A DNA stretch of 14,936 nucleotides from Zoogloeaceae bacterium (GCA_031259605.1 JAIRLE010000137.1:1-14936), one strand, 5' to 3'; shown: positions 7,843 to 14,789, counted from the first letter of the stretch. Notes: generated from the letters alone by a model not told the origin. Translations and numbers: made by a program.

Positions 7843-7957
7843 GGGCCTGTTCCATTAGCCCTGTTGCCCGCCAAGTGATAATGTCACAAGCAAGATGCAA
7901 CATCGCCATGAACGTCTCGGGGAGCTTCTCCCAACGCACGAGTATCCGGCGAAAGCG
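7843..7957 (-). pseudogene. Remnant of an IS5-family transposase (C-terminal end only)
   Basis: Read on the minus strand from 7957, this gives RFRRILVRWEKLPETFMAML followed by HLACDIITWRATGLMEQA. This is the conserved C-terminal end of IS5-family transposases. Nothing upstream of 7957 in this frame matches the family: the preceding codons read DCVQVC, so the rest of the gene is missing. The plus-strand edge GGGCCTGTTCC at 7843-7853 looks like an IS terminal repeat and is preceded by CTAA (7839-7842), compatible with the YTAR target of IS5. The element is too short to be active. It abuts the 3' end of the kinase-like gene. Open frames on the other two minus phases here are shadows. Confidence 0.75.
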
Positions 7958-7984
7958 ACACACCTGAACACAATCCTATCCGCC

Positions 7985-8100
7985 GTCCTCTCCTGAATAT
8001 TCCCGAAATCCCCCCAAAAATTCCCTGTTCGGAAATCAACCCAAAACCACCAAATATTCCCCGTCCGAAAATCAAGTTCGATCTGTCCGAAAATCAAACG
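7985..8100. repeat. A/C-rich tract with three copies of a 15-bp direct repeat
   Basis: The 15-mers CTGTTCGGAAATCAA (8025-8039), CCGTCCGAAAATCAA (8061-8075) and CTGTCCGAAAATCAA (8083-8097) share the core CCGAAAATCAA with a few changes. AATATTCCC also occurs twice (from 7996 and from 8053). The tract is richer in A and C and poorer in G than the surrounding DNA. In minus-strand translation it gives a repeated DFRTGN peptide, but there is no credible gene. Origin unknown. Confidence 0.65.
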
Positions 8101-8109
8101 CGCTGTACG

Positions 8110-8129
8110 CTCTCCCGCCAGCGGGAGAG
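8110..8129. repeat. REP-like palindrome after xseA
   Basis: CTCTCCCGC (8110-8118) and its exact complement GCGGGAGAG (8121-8129) are separated by CA. It is followed by AGAAAGGCAGGCGGCGGCGCG, nearly repeated at 9906-9944 on the other side of xseA. It lies between two convergent genes, a typical place for REP elements. No T-run follows on either strand. Confidence 0.65.
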
Positions 8130-8173
8130 AGAAAGGCAGGCGGCGGCGCGGGCTGAAAATACGATGTTGGCAT

Positions 8174-9538
8174 TCATGCGATTGCCCTGTCTACGACCCG
8201 CGCGGCAACTTTTCCGCGCGCCAGCGTCAGAAAAATGGCGTCGCCCGGAAATGTCGCCACGGCATCGCGCAGCAGGCTGCCGTCGGCGCGCGCGGCAATG
8301 GCGTAGCCGCGCGCCAGCACGGCTTCCGGATCGAGTTGGCGCAAGCCTTGTTCAAACTGTGCGGACCGTTCATGCTGGCGGCGCAAAAAACGCGTTGCTG
8401 CCTGCCGCAAGCGTTGACGCAGATGAAAAAGCGTCTCGGTTTGCGCCTCCAGACGCGGGCGGTGGCGCATGAGCGGCGGGGCGAGCGCGCGCAGCATGCC
8501 TTGCCTTTGCGCCATGCCTTGCCGCGCGGCGCGTTGCAGGCGGACAGCAAGGACGGCAAGGCTTTCGCGGCGCAGCAAGAGTTGCTGGGCAGGCGAGGGC
8601 AGGCGGGCGTCGAGGCAGTCCAGGCGCTGCCCCCAGACCCGCAGGCGGTTTTCGCCGCCCCGCGCCAAACGGCGGCGCAGGGCGCTCAGGCGTTCCAGCA
8701 GATCCTGGCGCGCCGGGCAAATCAACTCCGCCGCCGCCGTGGGCGTGGGCGCGCGCAAATCGGCGGCGAAATCGGCGATGCAAAAATCGGTTTCGTGGCC
8801 GACGCCGCTGACCACCGGCAGACGCGAGGCGCGAATGGCACGGGCAAGACGCTCGTCGTTGAAGGCCCACAAATCTTCCATGCTGCCGCCGCCGCGACAC
8901 AGCAGAATGGCGTCATGGTTTGAGGCGGCAGCGGCGGAAAGCGCGCGCGCGATTCTCACCCCCGCGCCTTCACCCTGTACCGGAGTGGAAAAGAGCGTGA
9001 GGCGCACATGCGGCGCGCGGCGGGCGAATGTCGCCAACACATCCTGCAAGGCGGCAGCCTGCGGACTGGAAACGATGGCGATGCGGCGGGGGAAGGCGGG
9101 CAGCGGACGTTTTTGCCCGGCGGCGAACAACCCTTCGGCTTCAAGGCGCGCCTTCAGTTCCAGAAAACGCTCGAACAATGCGCCCTGCCCGGCCAGACAC
9201 AGGCTTTCCACGGTCAACTGATAATCGCCGCGCGCTTCATAGAGCGTCACCCATACCCGCGCCCTGACCTTTTGTCCGTTTTCCGGGCGAAAGTCGGCAA
9301 GCTGCGCCTTGTTGCGCCAGAACACGCAGCGCGCCTGCGCTTCGGCATCCTTCAAGGTGAAATAGACATGCCCGGAAGCCGCGCGGGTCAGGCTGGAAAT
9401 TTCCCCCGCCACCCAGAGCGGGGGAAATTGCGCCTCCAGGGTGCCGCGCACCGCGCGATTCAGTTCGCCGACAGAAAATACCGCGCCTTCCGTCGCGGAC
9501 GGGTCAAAAAGAGGGGAAATCAAGGGCTTATTCACCAT
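8174..9538 (-). CDS. xseA: Exodeoxyribonuclease VII large subunit
   Basis: XseA with several XseB subunits forms exonuclease VII, which degrades single-stranded DNA in both directions into oligonucleotides. From the chosen start the product has 454 residues, normal for the family. The N-terminal OB-fold domain (about 20-120) contains VGELNRAVRGTLE, PPLWVAGEISSLTRAASGHVYF and CVFWRNKAQL. The catalytic domain contains RRIAIVSSPQAAALQDVL, then ILLCRGGGSMEDLWAFNDE, VVSGVGHETDFCIADFAADL and RAPTPTAAAEL, all family hallmarks. The C-terminal third is Arg/Leu/Gln-rich helix, as expected for the coiled-coil region. ATG 9538 gives MVNKPLISPLF. The frame also has an ATG at 9583, but its upstream bases lack a ribosome-binding site; the upstream of 9538 is only weakly better. 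No xseB is in the window. It converges on the kinase-like gene and diverges from flgB. Confidence 0.93.
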   Translation of the reverse strand: MVNKPLISPLFDPSATEGAVFSVGELNRAVRGTLEAQFPPLWVAGEISSLTRAASGHVYFTLKDAEAQARCVFWRNKAQLADFRPENGQKVRARVWVTLYEARGDYQLTVESLCLAGQGALFERFLELKARLEAEGLFAAGQKRPLPAFPRRIAIVSSPQAAALQDVLATFARRAPHVRLTLFSTPVQGEGAGVRIARALSAAAASNHDAILLCRGGGSMEDLWAFNDERLARAIRASRLPVVSGVGHETDFCIADFAADLRAPTPTAAAELICPARQDLLERLSALRRRLARGGENRLRVWGQRLDCLDARLPSPAQQLLLRRESLAVLAVRLQRAARQGMAQRQGMLRALAPPLMRHRPRLEAQTETLFHLRQRLRQAATRFLRRQHERSAQFEQGLRQLDPEAVLARGYAIAARADGSLLRDAVATFPGDAIFLTLARGKVAARVVDRAIA

Positions 9539-9737
9539 GGGGACGTAGTTTACTCCACAGAAATTCCATGCCCCGCCAGACATGGAAGAAATTTTTGCTT
9601 TTCCCTCTTGACAGCGGATTTATTTTCTAATCGTTTGATTTCATTGAGTTTTATGAACAGCCTATTTTTAAGGCACCCCCAAGGCAACGCCCGTATCCAT
9701 GGAATTTTGACGGGTTAGTGACACGATACCCACAAAG

Positions 9738-9760
9738 TTATCCACAGTTTCTGTGTGTAA
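9738..9760. promoter_or_regulatory. DnaA-box-containing quasi-palindrome
   Basis: TTATCCACA at 9738-9746 is a perfect DnaA-box consensus on the + strand. The 10 bases TTATCCACAG and, after TTT, CTGTGTGTAA are complementary at 8 of 10 positions. The minus-strand arm TTACACACA is therefore an imperfect second box. It could bind DnaA or another dimeric regulator. Confidence 0.45.
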
Positions 9761-9852
9761 ACGCGCCAGGCCGTTGTTCATGCGCCAAAGGAGGAAATGG
9801 CGCGATCTCCTTCCGGCAAGTTTTGCCGTTTTCAGAAAACAGAGGACAGAAA

Positions 9853-10025
9853 GTTTGCGGCTTCGCCGGAAGGAACAACACCCTCTCTCGCTCCTGCCGG
9901 GGCAATCTCTCCCGCCCAAGCGAGAGAAAGGCCGGCGGCGCGCGCTTTCCCCTCGCCCGCTTGCGGGAGAGGGTGGCGCTTTAGCGCCGGGAGAGGGTTT
10001 TTATCCACACGGCGAAGCCGCAAAC
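9853..10025. repeat. REP-type composite element bounded by 16-bp perfect inverted repeats
   Basis: GTTTGCGGCTTCGCCG at 9853-9868 is exactly complementary to 10010-10025. Inside are a copy of the palindrome seen at 8110 (TCTCCCGCCCAAGCGAGAG followed by AAAGGCCGGCGGCG, 9906-9940), a second palindrome around CCCGCTTGCGGGAGAG (9957-9972), and GGCGCTTTAGCGCC (9975-9988). This is the layout of a BIME or MITE-like element. There is no coding capacity. It also contains a perfect DnaA box at 10001-10009. Confidence 0.7.
10001..10009 (+). promoter_or_regulatory. Second perfect DnaA-box consensus
   Basis: TTATCCACA lies immediately inside the right inverted-repeat arm of the composite element, 263 bases from the first box and in the same orientation. 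It may be functional or a chance part of the repeat. Confidence 0.35.
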
Positions 10026-10057
10026 CTTTCCGTCTCCTGTACCCTGATCCCTGCTCA

Positions 10058-10073
10058 TGGCACGCTTAGTGCT
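10058..10073 (+). promoter_or_regulatory. Sigma-54 (RpoN) promoter of the flgB operon
   Basis: TGGCACGCTTAGTGCT matches the -24/-12 consensus TGGCACG-N4-TTGCW closely, with the invariant GG and GC separated by exactly 10 bases. Transcription would start near 10084, giving a leader of about 53 bases before flgB. RpoN control of flgB operons through an activator of the FlrC/FleQ type is known in several proteobacteria. Confidence 0.8.
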
Positions 10074-10136
10074 TTTCGATGCCGCGCATCGGTATGTTTG
10101 CCGATGGGCGGTGATGAAAACGGGAGGAATCGCGCC

Positions 10137-10553
10137 ATGTTCGGCGACATCAAGGGCTATCTGGCGGTTTATGCGCAGGCGTTGGATTTGCGCGCGCATC
10201 GGCAGCAGGTGTTGGCTTCCAACATCGCCAATGCGGACACGCCGTATTACAAGGCGCGCGATTTTGATTTCAAGGCGGCGTTTGCCGACGCGATGGGACG
10301 ACAGGCGGCAGGCGGGCATCTGACGCTTGCCCGCACGCACGGCGGGCATTTGCCGTCGGCGGCGGACGCGCTGGCGGGCGTGAATCTGCAATACCGCACG
10401 GAGCATCAGTCGGCAGTCGACGGCAATACGGTGGATATGGACGTGGAGCGCGCGCAGATTGCGGACAACGCGCTGCAATACCAGATGCTGACCCAGTTCG
10501 TGACGCAAAAGCTGCAAGGCATGAGAACCGCCGTCAGCAGCAACCAAGGATGA
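10137..10553 (+). CDS. flgB: Flagellar proximal rod protein FlgB
   Basis: The 138-residue product is a proximal rod subunit of the flagellar basal body, acting in the periplasm after export by the flagellar type III system, so it has no Sec signal peptide. The N-terminal rod motif appears as QQVLASNIANADTPYYKARD, with FDFKAAFADAM after it. The C-terminal helix VDMDVERAQIADNALQYQML is characteristic of FlgB. The length is typical. The frame is open far upstream, but ATG 10137 is preceded by GGGAGGA at 10122-10128 and follows the sigma-54 promoter at a sensible distance. It is the first gene of the six-gene operon, with 14 bases to flgC. The usual divergent neighbour flgA is absent, and xseA takes its place. 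Confidence 0.95.
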   Translation: MFGDIKGYLAVYAQALDLRAHRQQVLASNIANADTPYYKARDFDFKAAFADAMGRQAAGGHLTLARTHGGHLPSAADALAGVNLQYRTEHQSAVDGNTVDMDVERAQIADNALQYQMLTQFVTQKLQGMRTAVSSNQG

Positions 10554-10567
10554 GGTGAAGGTCGATC

Positions 10568-10981
10568 ATGAGTCTTTTCAATGTTTTCCAGGTCGCTTCC
10601 AGCGCCATGTCGGCGCAGTCCTTGCGGCTCAATACGGTCGCTTCCAATCTGGCGAATGTGGACAGCGCGGTTTCCGCCAATGGTCAGCCTTACCGCGCCA
10701 AGGAAGTGGTGTTCCATGCGACGCCGATGGGCAACGCGGGCGAGGCTTCGCAGGGCGTCCGGGTCACCGGCATCGTGGAATCCGCCGCGCCGCCGCGCAT
10801 GACCTACGATCCTGGCAATCCGCTGGCGGACGAACAGGGCTATGTCGCCATGTCCAATGTCGACGCGGTGGAAGAAATGGTCAACATGATTTCCGCTTCG
10901 CGTTCCTATCAAACCAATGTCGAAGTCATGAACACCGCCAAGCAGATGCTCCTGCGCACCCTGCAAATCGGCAATCAATAA
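10568..10981 (+). CDS. flgC: Flagellar proximal rod protein FlgC
   Basis: The 137-residue product is a rod subunit stacked with FlgB and FlgF. The N-terminal part MSLFNVFQVASSAMSAQSLR is followed by LNTVASNLANVDSAVSANGQ and PYRAKEVVFH, where ASNLANVDS is the rod/hook motif. The C-terminal helix EEMVNMISASRSYQTNVEVM and NTAKQMLLRTLQIG is the standard FlgC ending. The length is normal. The start is preceded by AGGTGAAGG, and 11 bases separate its stop from flgD. Regulation should be shared with flgB. Confidence 0.96.
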   Translation: MSLFNVFQVASSAMSAQSLRLNTVASNLANVDSAVSANGQPYRAKEVVFHATPMGNAGEASQGVRVTGIVESAAPPRMTYDPGNPLADEQGYVAMSNVDAVEEMVNMISASRSYQTNVEVMNTAKQMLLRTLQIGNQ

Positions 10982-10992
10982 GGAGAGGCATC

Positions 10993-11667
10993 ATGTCCAT
11001 CAATAGCGACATCATCGACACGGTCAACACCAGTTCGTCGGCTTACGGCGCGGCGTCCGCCAAGGCGGCGAGCGCGGCGGAGGAAATGAGCGACCGTTTC
11101 ATGACGCTCTTTCTGGCGCAGCTGCGCAACCAGGATCCGTTGAATCCGATGGAAAACGCGGAACTGACTTCGCAACTGGCGCAGATGAACATGGTTTCCG
11201 GTCTGGAGCAGTTGAACGCCACCATGCAGAGCCTGCTGGGCAGCTACAGCGAGACGCTTTCCCTGCAAGCGGCAAACCTGATCGGCAAAAATGTCCTCGT
11301 TCCCGGCGATCAGTTGGCGCTCACGGAAGAGGGCAGCCTGTTCGGTCTGGAACTGGAGATTCCGGCGGACAAGGTGGAAATCAGCATCATGGACGCGAAT
11401 GGCGTGGAGATTGCGCGGCAAAACCTGGGGCAGTTGGACGCCGGTTCGCAAGCCTTCTATTGGGACGGCACGGACGAAAACGGCAATACCGTGCCGTCCG
11501 GCGCCTACCGTTTTTCCGTCCTTGCTTCCTTGAACGGGGAATCGGTCAATGCGCGCGCCTTGCAGGTTGGCACGGTCTCTGCATTGATACGCGGCGGCGA
11601 CGGTTTTGTCATCGAGGTTGCCGGCGTCGGCAACGTCACGCTGGATAATGTGAAACAGGTATTCTAA
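10993..11667 (+). CDS. flgD: Flagellar hook assembly (cap) protein FlgD
   Basis: The 224-residue product is the scaffold that caps the growing hook and is later discarded. The N-terminal conserved motif reads FMTLFLAQLRNQDPLNPMEN followed by AELTSQLAQMNMVSGLEQLN, diagnostic for FlgD. The C-terminal part contains the FLN-type beta domain around FYWDGTDENGNTVPSGAYRF. Length is normal. The reading frame stays open upstream through flgC, but ATG 10993 is preceded by AGGAGAGG and gives the usual Ser-rich N-terminus. The stop lies 24 bases before flgE. Confidence 0.95.
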   Translation: MSINSDIIDTVNTSSSAYGAASAKAASAAEEMSDRFMTLFLAQLRNQDPLNPMENAELTSQLAQMNMVSGLEQLNATMQSLLGSYSETLSLQAANLIGKNVLVPGDQLALTEEGSLFGLELEIPADKVEISIMDANGVEIARQNLGQLDAGSQAFYWDGTDENGNTVPSGAYRFSVLASLNGESVNARALQVGTVSALIRGGDGFVIEVAGVGNVTLDNVKQVF

Positions 11668-11691
11668 AAAGGATTCGTCAGGGAGAACATC

Positions 11692-13068
11692 ATGGCATTT
11701 CAACAAGGATTGAGCGGACTGAACGTCTATTCCAAGGGACTGGATGTGGTCAGTCACAATATCGCCAATGCCAGTACGGTCGGCTTCAAGGCCGCGTCGG
11801 CGCATTTTGCGGATGTCTACGCCGGGGCGCTGAACGGCGCGGCGAATTCGCAGATCGGCATTGGCGTCAGCCTGATGGCGGTACAGCAGCAATTCACCCA
11901 GGGCAATGCGACCATCACCGGCTACGGCATGGACATGATGATCAACGGCAACGGCTTTTTCCGCTTTCAGAAAAGTCCCGCTGACCTGACGGCCTATTAC
12001 AGCCGCAACGGACAATTCCATCTGGACAAGGACGGCTATATCGTCAATTCCAATGGCTGTTTTCTGACCGGCTACGATTCGCCCGACGGCGAAACCATCG
12101 ACACCGCTTCCATCGTGCCGCTTACCGTCGGCACTGGCGCGATTCCGCCCAAGCAGACCGGCTGGTCTACGACGGTCGACGCGACCCGGGGCGGCCTGGA
12201 AGTGGGCGTGAACCTGGACGCGCGCGATGAACGCTCGGCGACGGTGACGCCGGGCAGCGACTGGGAGCAGCTCACGCCCTTTCTCTGGGGTCCAACTTTC
12301 CAGTCCAGCATGTTCAACTATTCCACGCCGGCGGCGATCTACGATCAGGCCGGCACCATGCACACCCTGACCAATTATTACGTGCGCCAGGGCGATACGG
12401 GCGTGGCGGCGCGCACCTGGAATGTCTACACGGTGCTCGACAACAAATATCTGGTCACCAACCCGCCCAATCAACTGGTCTTCAACGCCGACGGCACGCT
12501 GAGCACGGCCAACGCCCGCTTTGAACTGGACATGTCCAACGTCATGCTGCAGGACTACACAACCGTGGATTTGACCTCCGACACGCCGCCAGGCTACAAC
12601 TGGTTCCAGGCCACCACGCCGAGCGGAAAAGCCTTCTACCTCGACCTGAGCGAGACCACGCAATTCGGGATGACGAACAATGTCGACGCCATCACGCAGG
12701 ACGGCTACATCGCCGGATCGCTCACCAACCTTTCCGTTTCGCAGGAAGGTTATGTGATGGCCAGCTACAGCAACGGCCAGAACAAGATGATGGGACAGGT
12801 CATCCTCGCCGAATTCGCCAATCCGCATGGCCTGCAAAGCACCGGCAGCAACATGTGGATCGAGACGTACACCTCCGGCCAGGCCACCATCGGCGAACCC
12901 GGCGGCGGCACGCGCGGCATCATCCAGTCCGGTTCGGTCGAGGATTCCAACACCGATCTGACGCAGGAACTGGTCAACATGATCGTCATGCAACGCAATT
13001 ATCAGGCCAACGCCCAGACCATCCGCACACAGGATCAAATCCTGCAAACGCTGGTGAATCTGCGTTGA
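11692..13068 (+). CDS. flgE: Flagellar hook protein FlgE
   Basis: The 458-residue product builds the hook that links rod to filament. The N-terminal region MAFQQGLSGLNVYSKGLDVV followed by SHNIANASTVGFKAA is the rod/hook signature. GYGMDMMINGNGFFRF matches the conserved FlgE/F/G segment, and the C-terminal part ELVNMIVMQRNYQANAQTIR ending in QILQTLVNLR is typical. The central variable region (about 150-330) is exposed on the hook surface and unusually rich in Thr, Asn and Asp, as in other hooks. GGGAG at 11681-11685, six bases before the ATG, sets the start. A 122-base gap follows before flgF. Confidence 0.96.
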   Translation: MAFQQGLSGLNVYSKGLDVVSHNIANASTVGFKAASAHFADVYAGALNGAANSQIGIGVSLMAVQQQFTQGNATITGYGMDMMINGNGFFRFQKSPADLTAYYSRNGQFHLDKDGYIVNSNGCFLTGYDSPDGETIDTASIVPLTVGTGAIPPKQTGWSTTVDATRGGLEVGVNLDARDERSATVTPGSDWEQLTPFLWGPTFQSSMFNYSTPAAIYDQAGTMHTLTNYYVRQGDTGVAARTWNVYTVLDNKYLVTNPPNQLVFNADGTLSTANARFELDMSNVMLQDYTTVDLTSDTPPGYNWFQATTPSGKAFYLDLSETTQFGMTNNVDAITQDGYIAGSLTNLSVSQEGYVMASYSNGQNKMMGQVILAEFANPHGLQSTGSNMWIETYTSGQATIGEPGGGTRGIIQSGSVEDSNTDLTQELVNMIVMQRNYQANAQTIRTQDQILQTLVNLR

Positions 13069-13080
13069 TAAGGTAGGAAC

Positions 13081-13203
13081 ATGCACCGTCCTCTTTCCCG
13101 CCCGTCCGCCTGTCCGCCCCGCGCCCGGGCCTTGCCGCCCATGGAGGGGAAGGGCATTGGAGAGCGAACGAACCGCCAGCGGAGCCGCGCATGGATCGCC
13201 TGA
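13081..13203 (+). CDS. Possible 40-residue leader ORF overlapping the flgF start
   Basis: An ATG at 13081, placed 7 bases after AAGG, opens a 40-codon frame. It is Arg/Pro-rich and ends in a TGA at 13201-13203, 10 bases inside flgF and out of frame with it. Translation could couple to flgF, whose own GGAG (13181-13184) lies within it. No protein similarity is apparent. It may be a leftover start site after insertion of GC-rich DNA between flgE and flgF, and may not be translated. Confidence 0.2.
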   Translation: MHRPLSRPSACPPRARALPPMEGKGIGERTNRQRSRAWIA

Positions 13204-13934
13204 TCTACACCGCCATGACCGGCGCCAAGCATGTGTTCATGCAGCAGGCGGGCGTCGCCAACAATCTCGCCAACGCCAGCACCATCGGCTTCAAGGCGCA
13301 GATGCACCGTTTCGAGGCGGTGCCGGTACTTTCTGAAGCCATGCCCAGCCGCGCCTTCGTGGTCGACGCTTCCATTCAGGACATCTTCGACGAAGGCCCG
13401 ATCCTGCGCACCGACAATCCGCTCGACATCGCCATCGACGGCCCCGGCTGGCTGGCGGTGCAGGACAGGAGCGGCCAGGAAGCCTACACCCGCGCCGGCG
13501 CGCTGGAAGTCAATGTGAATGGCGTGCTGCAAACCAAGAGCGGCTACATCCTCGAAGGCGACGGCGGCCCCATCACCATCCCGCCCGACAATCACATCGC
13601 CATTGGCGGCGACGGCACGGTTTCCGTCATTCCCGCCTTCGGCAATCCCAACGTGGTCAATGTGGTCGGGCGTCTGAAGCTCGTCAATCCGCCGGAAAAC
13701 AATCTGGCGCGCGGCAACGACGGCCTGTTCCGTTTGCAGGGGGGCGGCATTTCCCCGATGGACGAAACGGTGCGCGTCGCCTCCGGCAACCTCGAAGGCA
13801 GCAATGTGAACGCGGCGGAAACCATGGTGCAGCTCATCAGTCTTTCGCGCCAGTTCGAAATGCAAATCAAGCTCCTGCAAAGCGCCGACCGCAACGCGCA
13901 GGCCGCCGATAAACTCTTGAGCATGACCGGCTGA
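13191..13934 (+). CDS. flgF: Flagellar proximal rod protein FlgF
   Basis: The 247-residue product is a rod subunit between FlgC and FlgG. The N-terminus MDRLIYTAMTGAKHVFMQQA continues as GVANNLANASTIGFKAQ, the rod motif. NPLDIAIDGPGWLAVQDRSG and the middle TRAGALEVNVNGVLQTKSGY are typical of FlgF/FlgG. The C-terminal segment SGNLEGSNVNAAETMVQLIS and LSRQFEMQIKLLQSADRNAQ closes the protein. Length is normal. ATG 13191 follows GGAG with a 6-base spacer. The stop is 21 bases before flgG. Confidence 0.96.
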   Translation: MDRLIYTAMTGAKHVFMQQAGVANNLANASTIGFKAQMHRFEAVPVLSEAMPSRAFVVDASIQDIFDEGPILRTDNPLDIAIDGPGWLAVQDRSGQEAYTRAGALEVNVNGVLQTKSGYILEGDGGPITIPPDNHIAIGGDGTVSVIPAFGNPNVVNVVGRLKLVNPPENNLARGNDGLFRLQGGGISPMDETVRVASGNLEGSNVNAAETMVQLISLSRQFEMQIKLLQSADRNAQAADKLLSMTG

Positions 13935-13955
13935 CGCCGCGCATAGGAAACCATC

Positions 13956-14738
13956 ATGATTCGCTCCCTCTGGATTGCCCGCACCGGCCTCGACGCCCAA
14001 CAGACCAACATCGACGTCATCGCCAACAACCTGGCCAACGTTTCCACCGGCGGCTTCAAGAAATCCCGCGCCGTCTTTGAAGACCTGCTCTACCAGGTCA
14101 TCCGCCAGCCCGGCGCGCAATCCACCCAGCAAACGCAGATTTCCAACGGCCTGCAACTGGGCACCGGCGTACAACCCGTCTCCACCGCCCGCATCTTCAC
14201 CCAGGGCAATACGCAATTTACCGGCAATGCGCTCGATGTCGCCATCAATGGTCACGGCTTCCTGCAAATCCTGCTGCCCGACGGCACCACCGCCTATACG
14301 CGCAACGGCTCCTTCCAGAAGGACAACCAGGGCAACATCGTCACCCCCGACGGCTATCCGCTGCAACCGAACATCAATATCCCGGAAAACGCGCTGGAGG
14401 TGAGCATCGGCAAGGATGGCGTCGTCACCATCACCCAGGCGGGCAACATGCAGCCGGTGCAGATCGGCGCGATTCAACTGGCCACCTTCATCAACCCCGG
14501 CGGCCTGCTCTCCATGGGCAGCAATTTCTTCCTGGAAACCGGCTCTTCCGGCGCGCCCACGCCCAATACGCCGGGACAGAACGGCGCGGGCACACTGGAA
14601 CACAAATACGTCGAAACCTCCAACGTCGACGTCGCCGAGGAACTGGTGAGCATGATCGAGGCCCAGCGCGCCTACGAACTCAACTCCAAGGTCGTCTCCA
14701 CCTCCGACCAGATGCTGGCCAGGCTGACGCAGATGTAA
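13956..14738 (+). CDS. flgG: Flagellar distal rod protein FlgG
   Basis: The 260-residue product forms the distal rod, the drive shaft passing the P and L rings. MIRSLWIARTGLDAQQTNID is followed by VIANNLANVSTGGFKKSRAV and FEDLLYQVIRQPGAQ, the standard FlgG N-terminus. The middle part TQFTGNALDVAINGHGFLQI is conserved, and the ending VDVAEELVSMIEAQRAYELN continues to the C-terminal QMLARLTQM. Length equals the usual 260. AGGA at 13945-13948, seven bases before ATG, sets the start. It is the last gene of the window; flgH (L-ring) would be expected next but no start is visible in the 198 bases that follow. Confidence 0.97.
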   Translation: MIRSLWIARTGLDAQQTNIDVIANNLANVSTGGFKKSRAVFEDLLYQVIRQPGAQSTQQTQISNGLQLGTGVQPVSTARIFTQGNTQFTGNALDVAINGHGFLQILLPDGTTAYTRNGSFQKDNQGNIVTPDGYPLQPNINIPENALEVSIGKDGVVTITQAGNMQPVQIGAIQLATFINPGGLLSMGSNFFLETGSSGAPTPNTPGQNGAGTLEHKYVETSNVDVAEELVSMIEAQRAYELNSKVVSTSDQMLARLTQM

Positions 14739-14789
14739 TGCCTGCCGGGCGCGGGCGGTATCGCGCTCTCCGATCCCTGTCAGAACCTG

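Larger units (their letters stand above)
9539..10136. other. 600-base divergent gap between xseA and flgB
   Basis: No convincing gene is present; frames open here on both strands lack ribosome-binding sites and recognisable protein features. The part next to xseA (9590-9680) is AT-rich and should hold the xseA promoter, but I cannot define one with confidence. The middle holds the DnaA-box quasi-palindrome at 9738-9760. The right half holds a REP-type composite element (9853-10025), then the sigma-54 promoter of flgB. Confidence 0.55.

Noticed and set aside
7855..8097. Minus-strand 80-codon frame with repeated DFRTGN peptide
   Set aside because: It crosses the A/C-rich repeats into the IS5 remnant in the wrong frame, so it is not a real gene.
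8025..8097. CRISPR array
   Set aside because: The repeats are only 15 bp, imperfect and unevenly spaced, without cas genes.
9608..9631. Sigma-70 promoter based on TTGACA in the xseA-flgB gap
   Set aside because: No acceptable -10 element is found at 16-18 bases, and it points away from xseA and far from flgB.
9753..10136. Upstream extension of the flgB frame and other small frames in the xseA-flgB gap
   Set aside because: They cross the REP element and promoter, and flgB has a clear ribosome-binding site at 10122-10128.
10555..10992. Upstream extension of the flgD frame through flgC
   Set aside because: flgC occupies this DNA in another frame and flgD has a proper start with ribosome-binding site at 10993.
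10975..13086. Long minus-strand open frame (about 700 codons) opposite flgD/flgE, and similar ones at 1655-3820 and 13035-14912
   Set aside because: They lie opposite clearly recognised genes, have no recognisable domains and arise from GC-rich codon bias.
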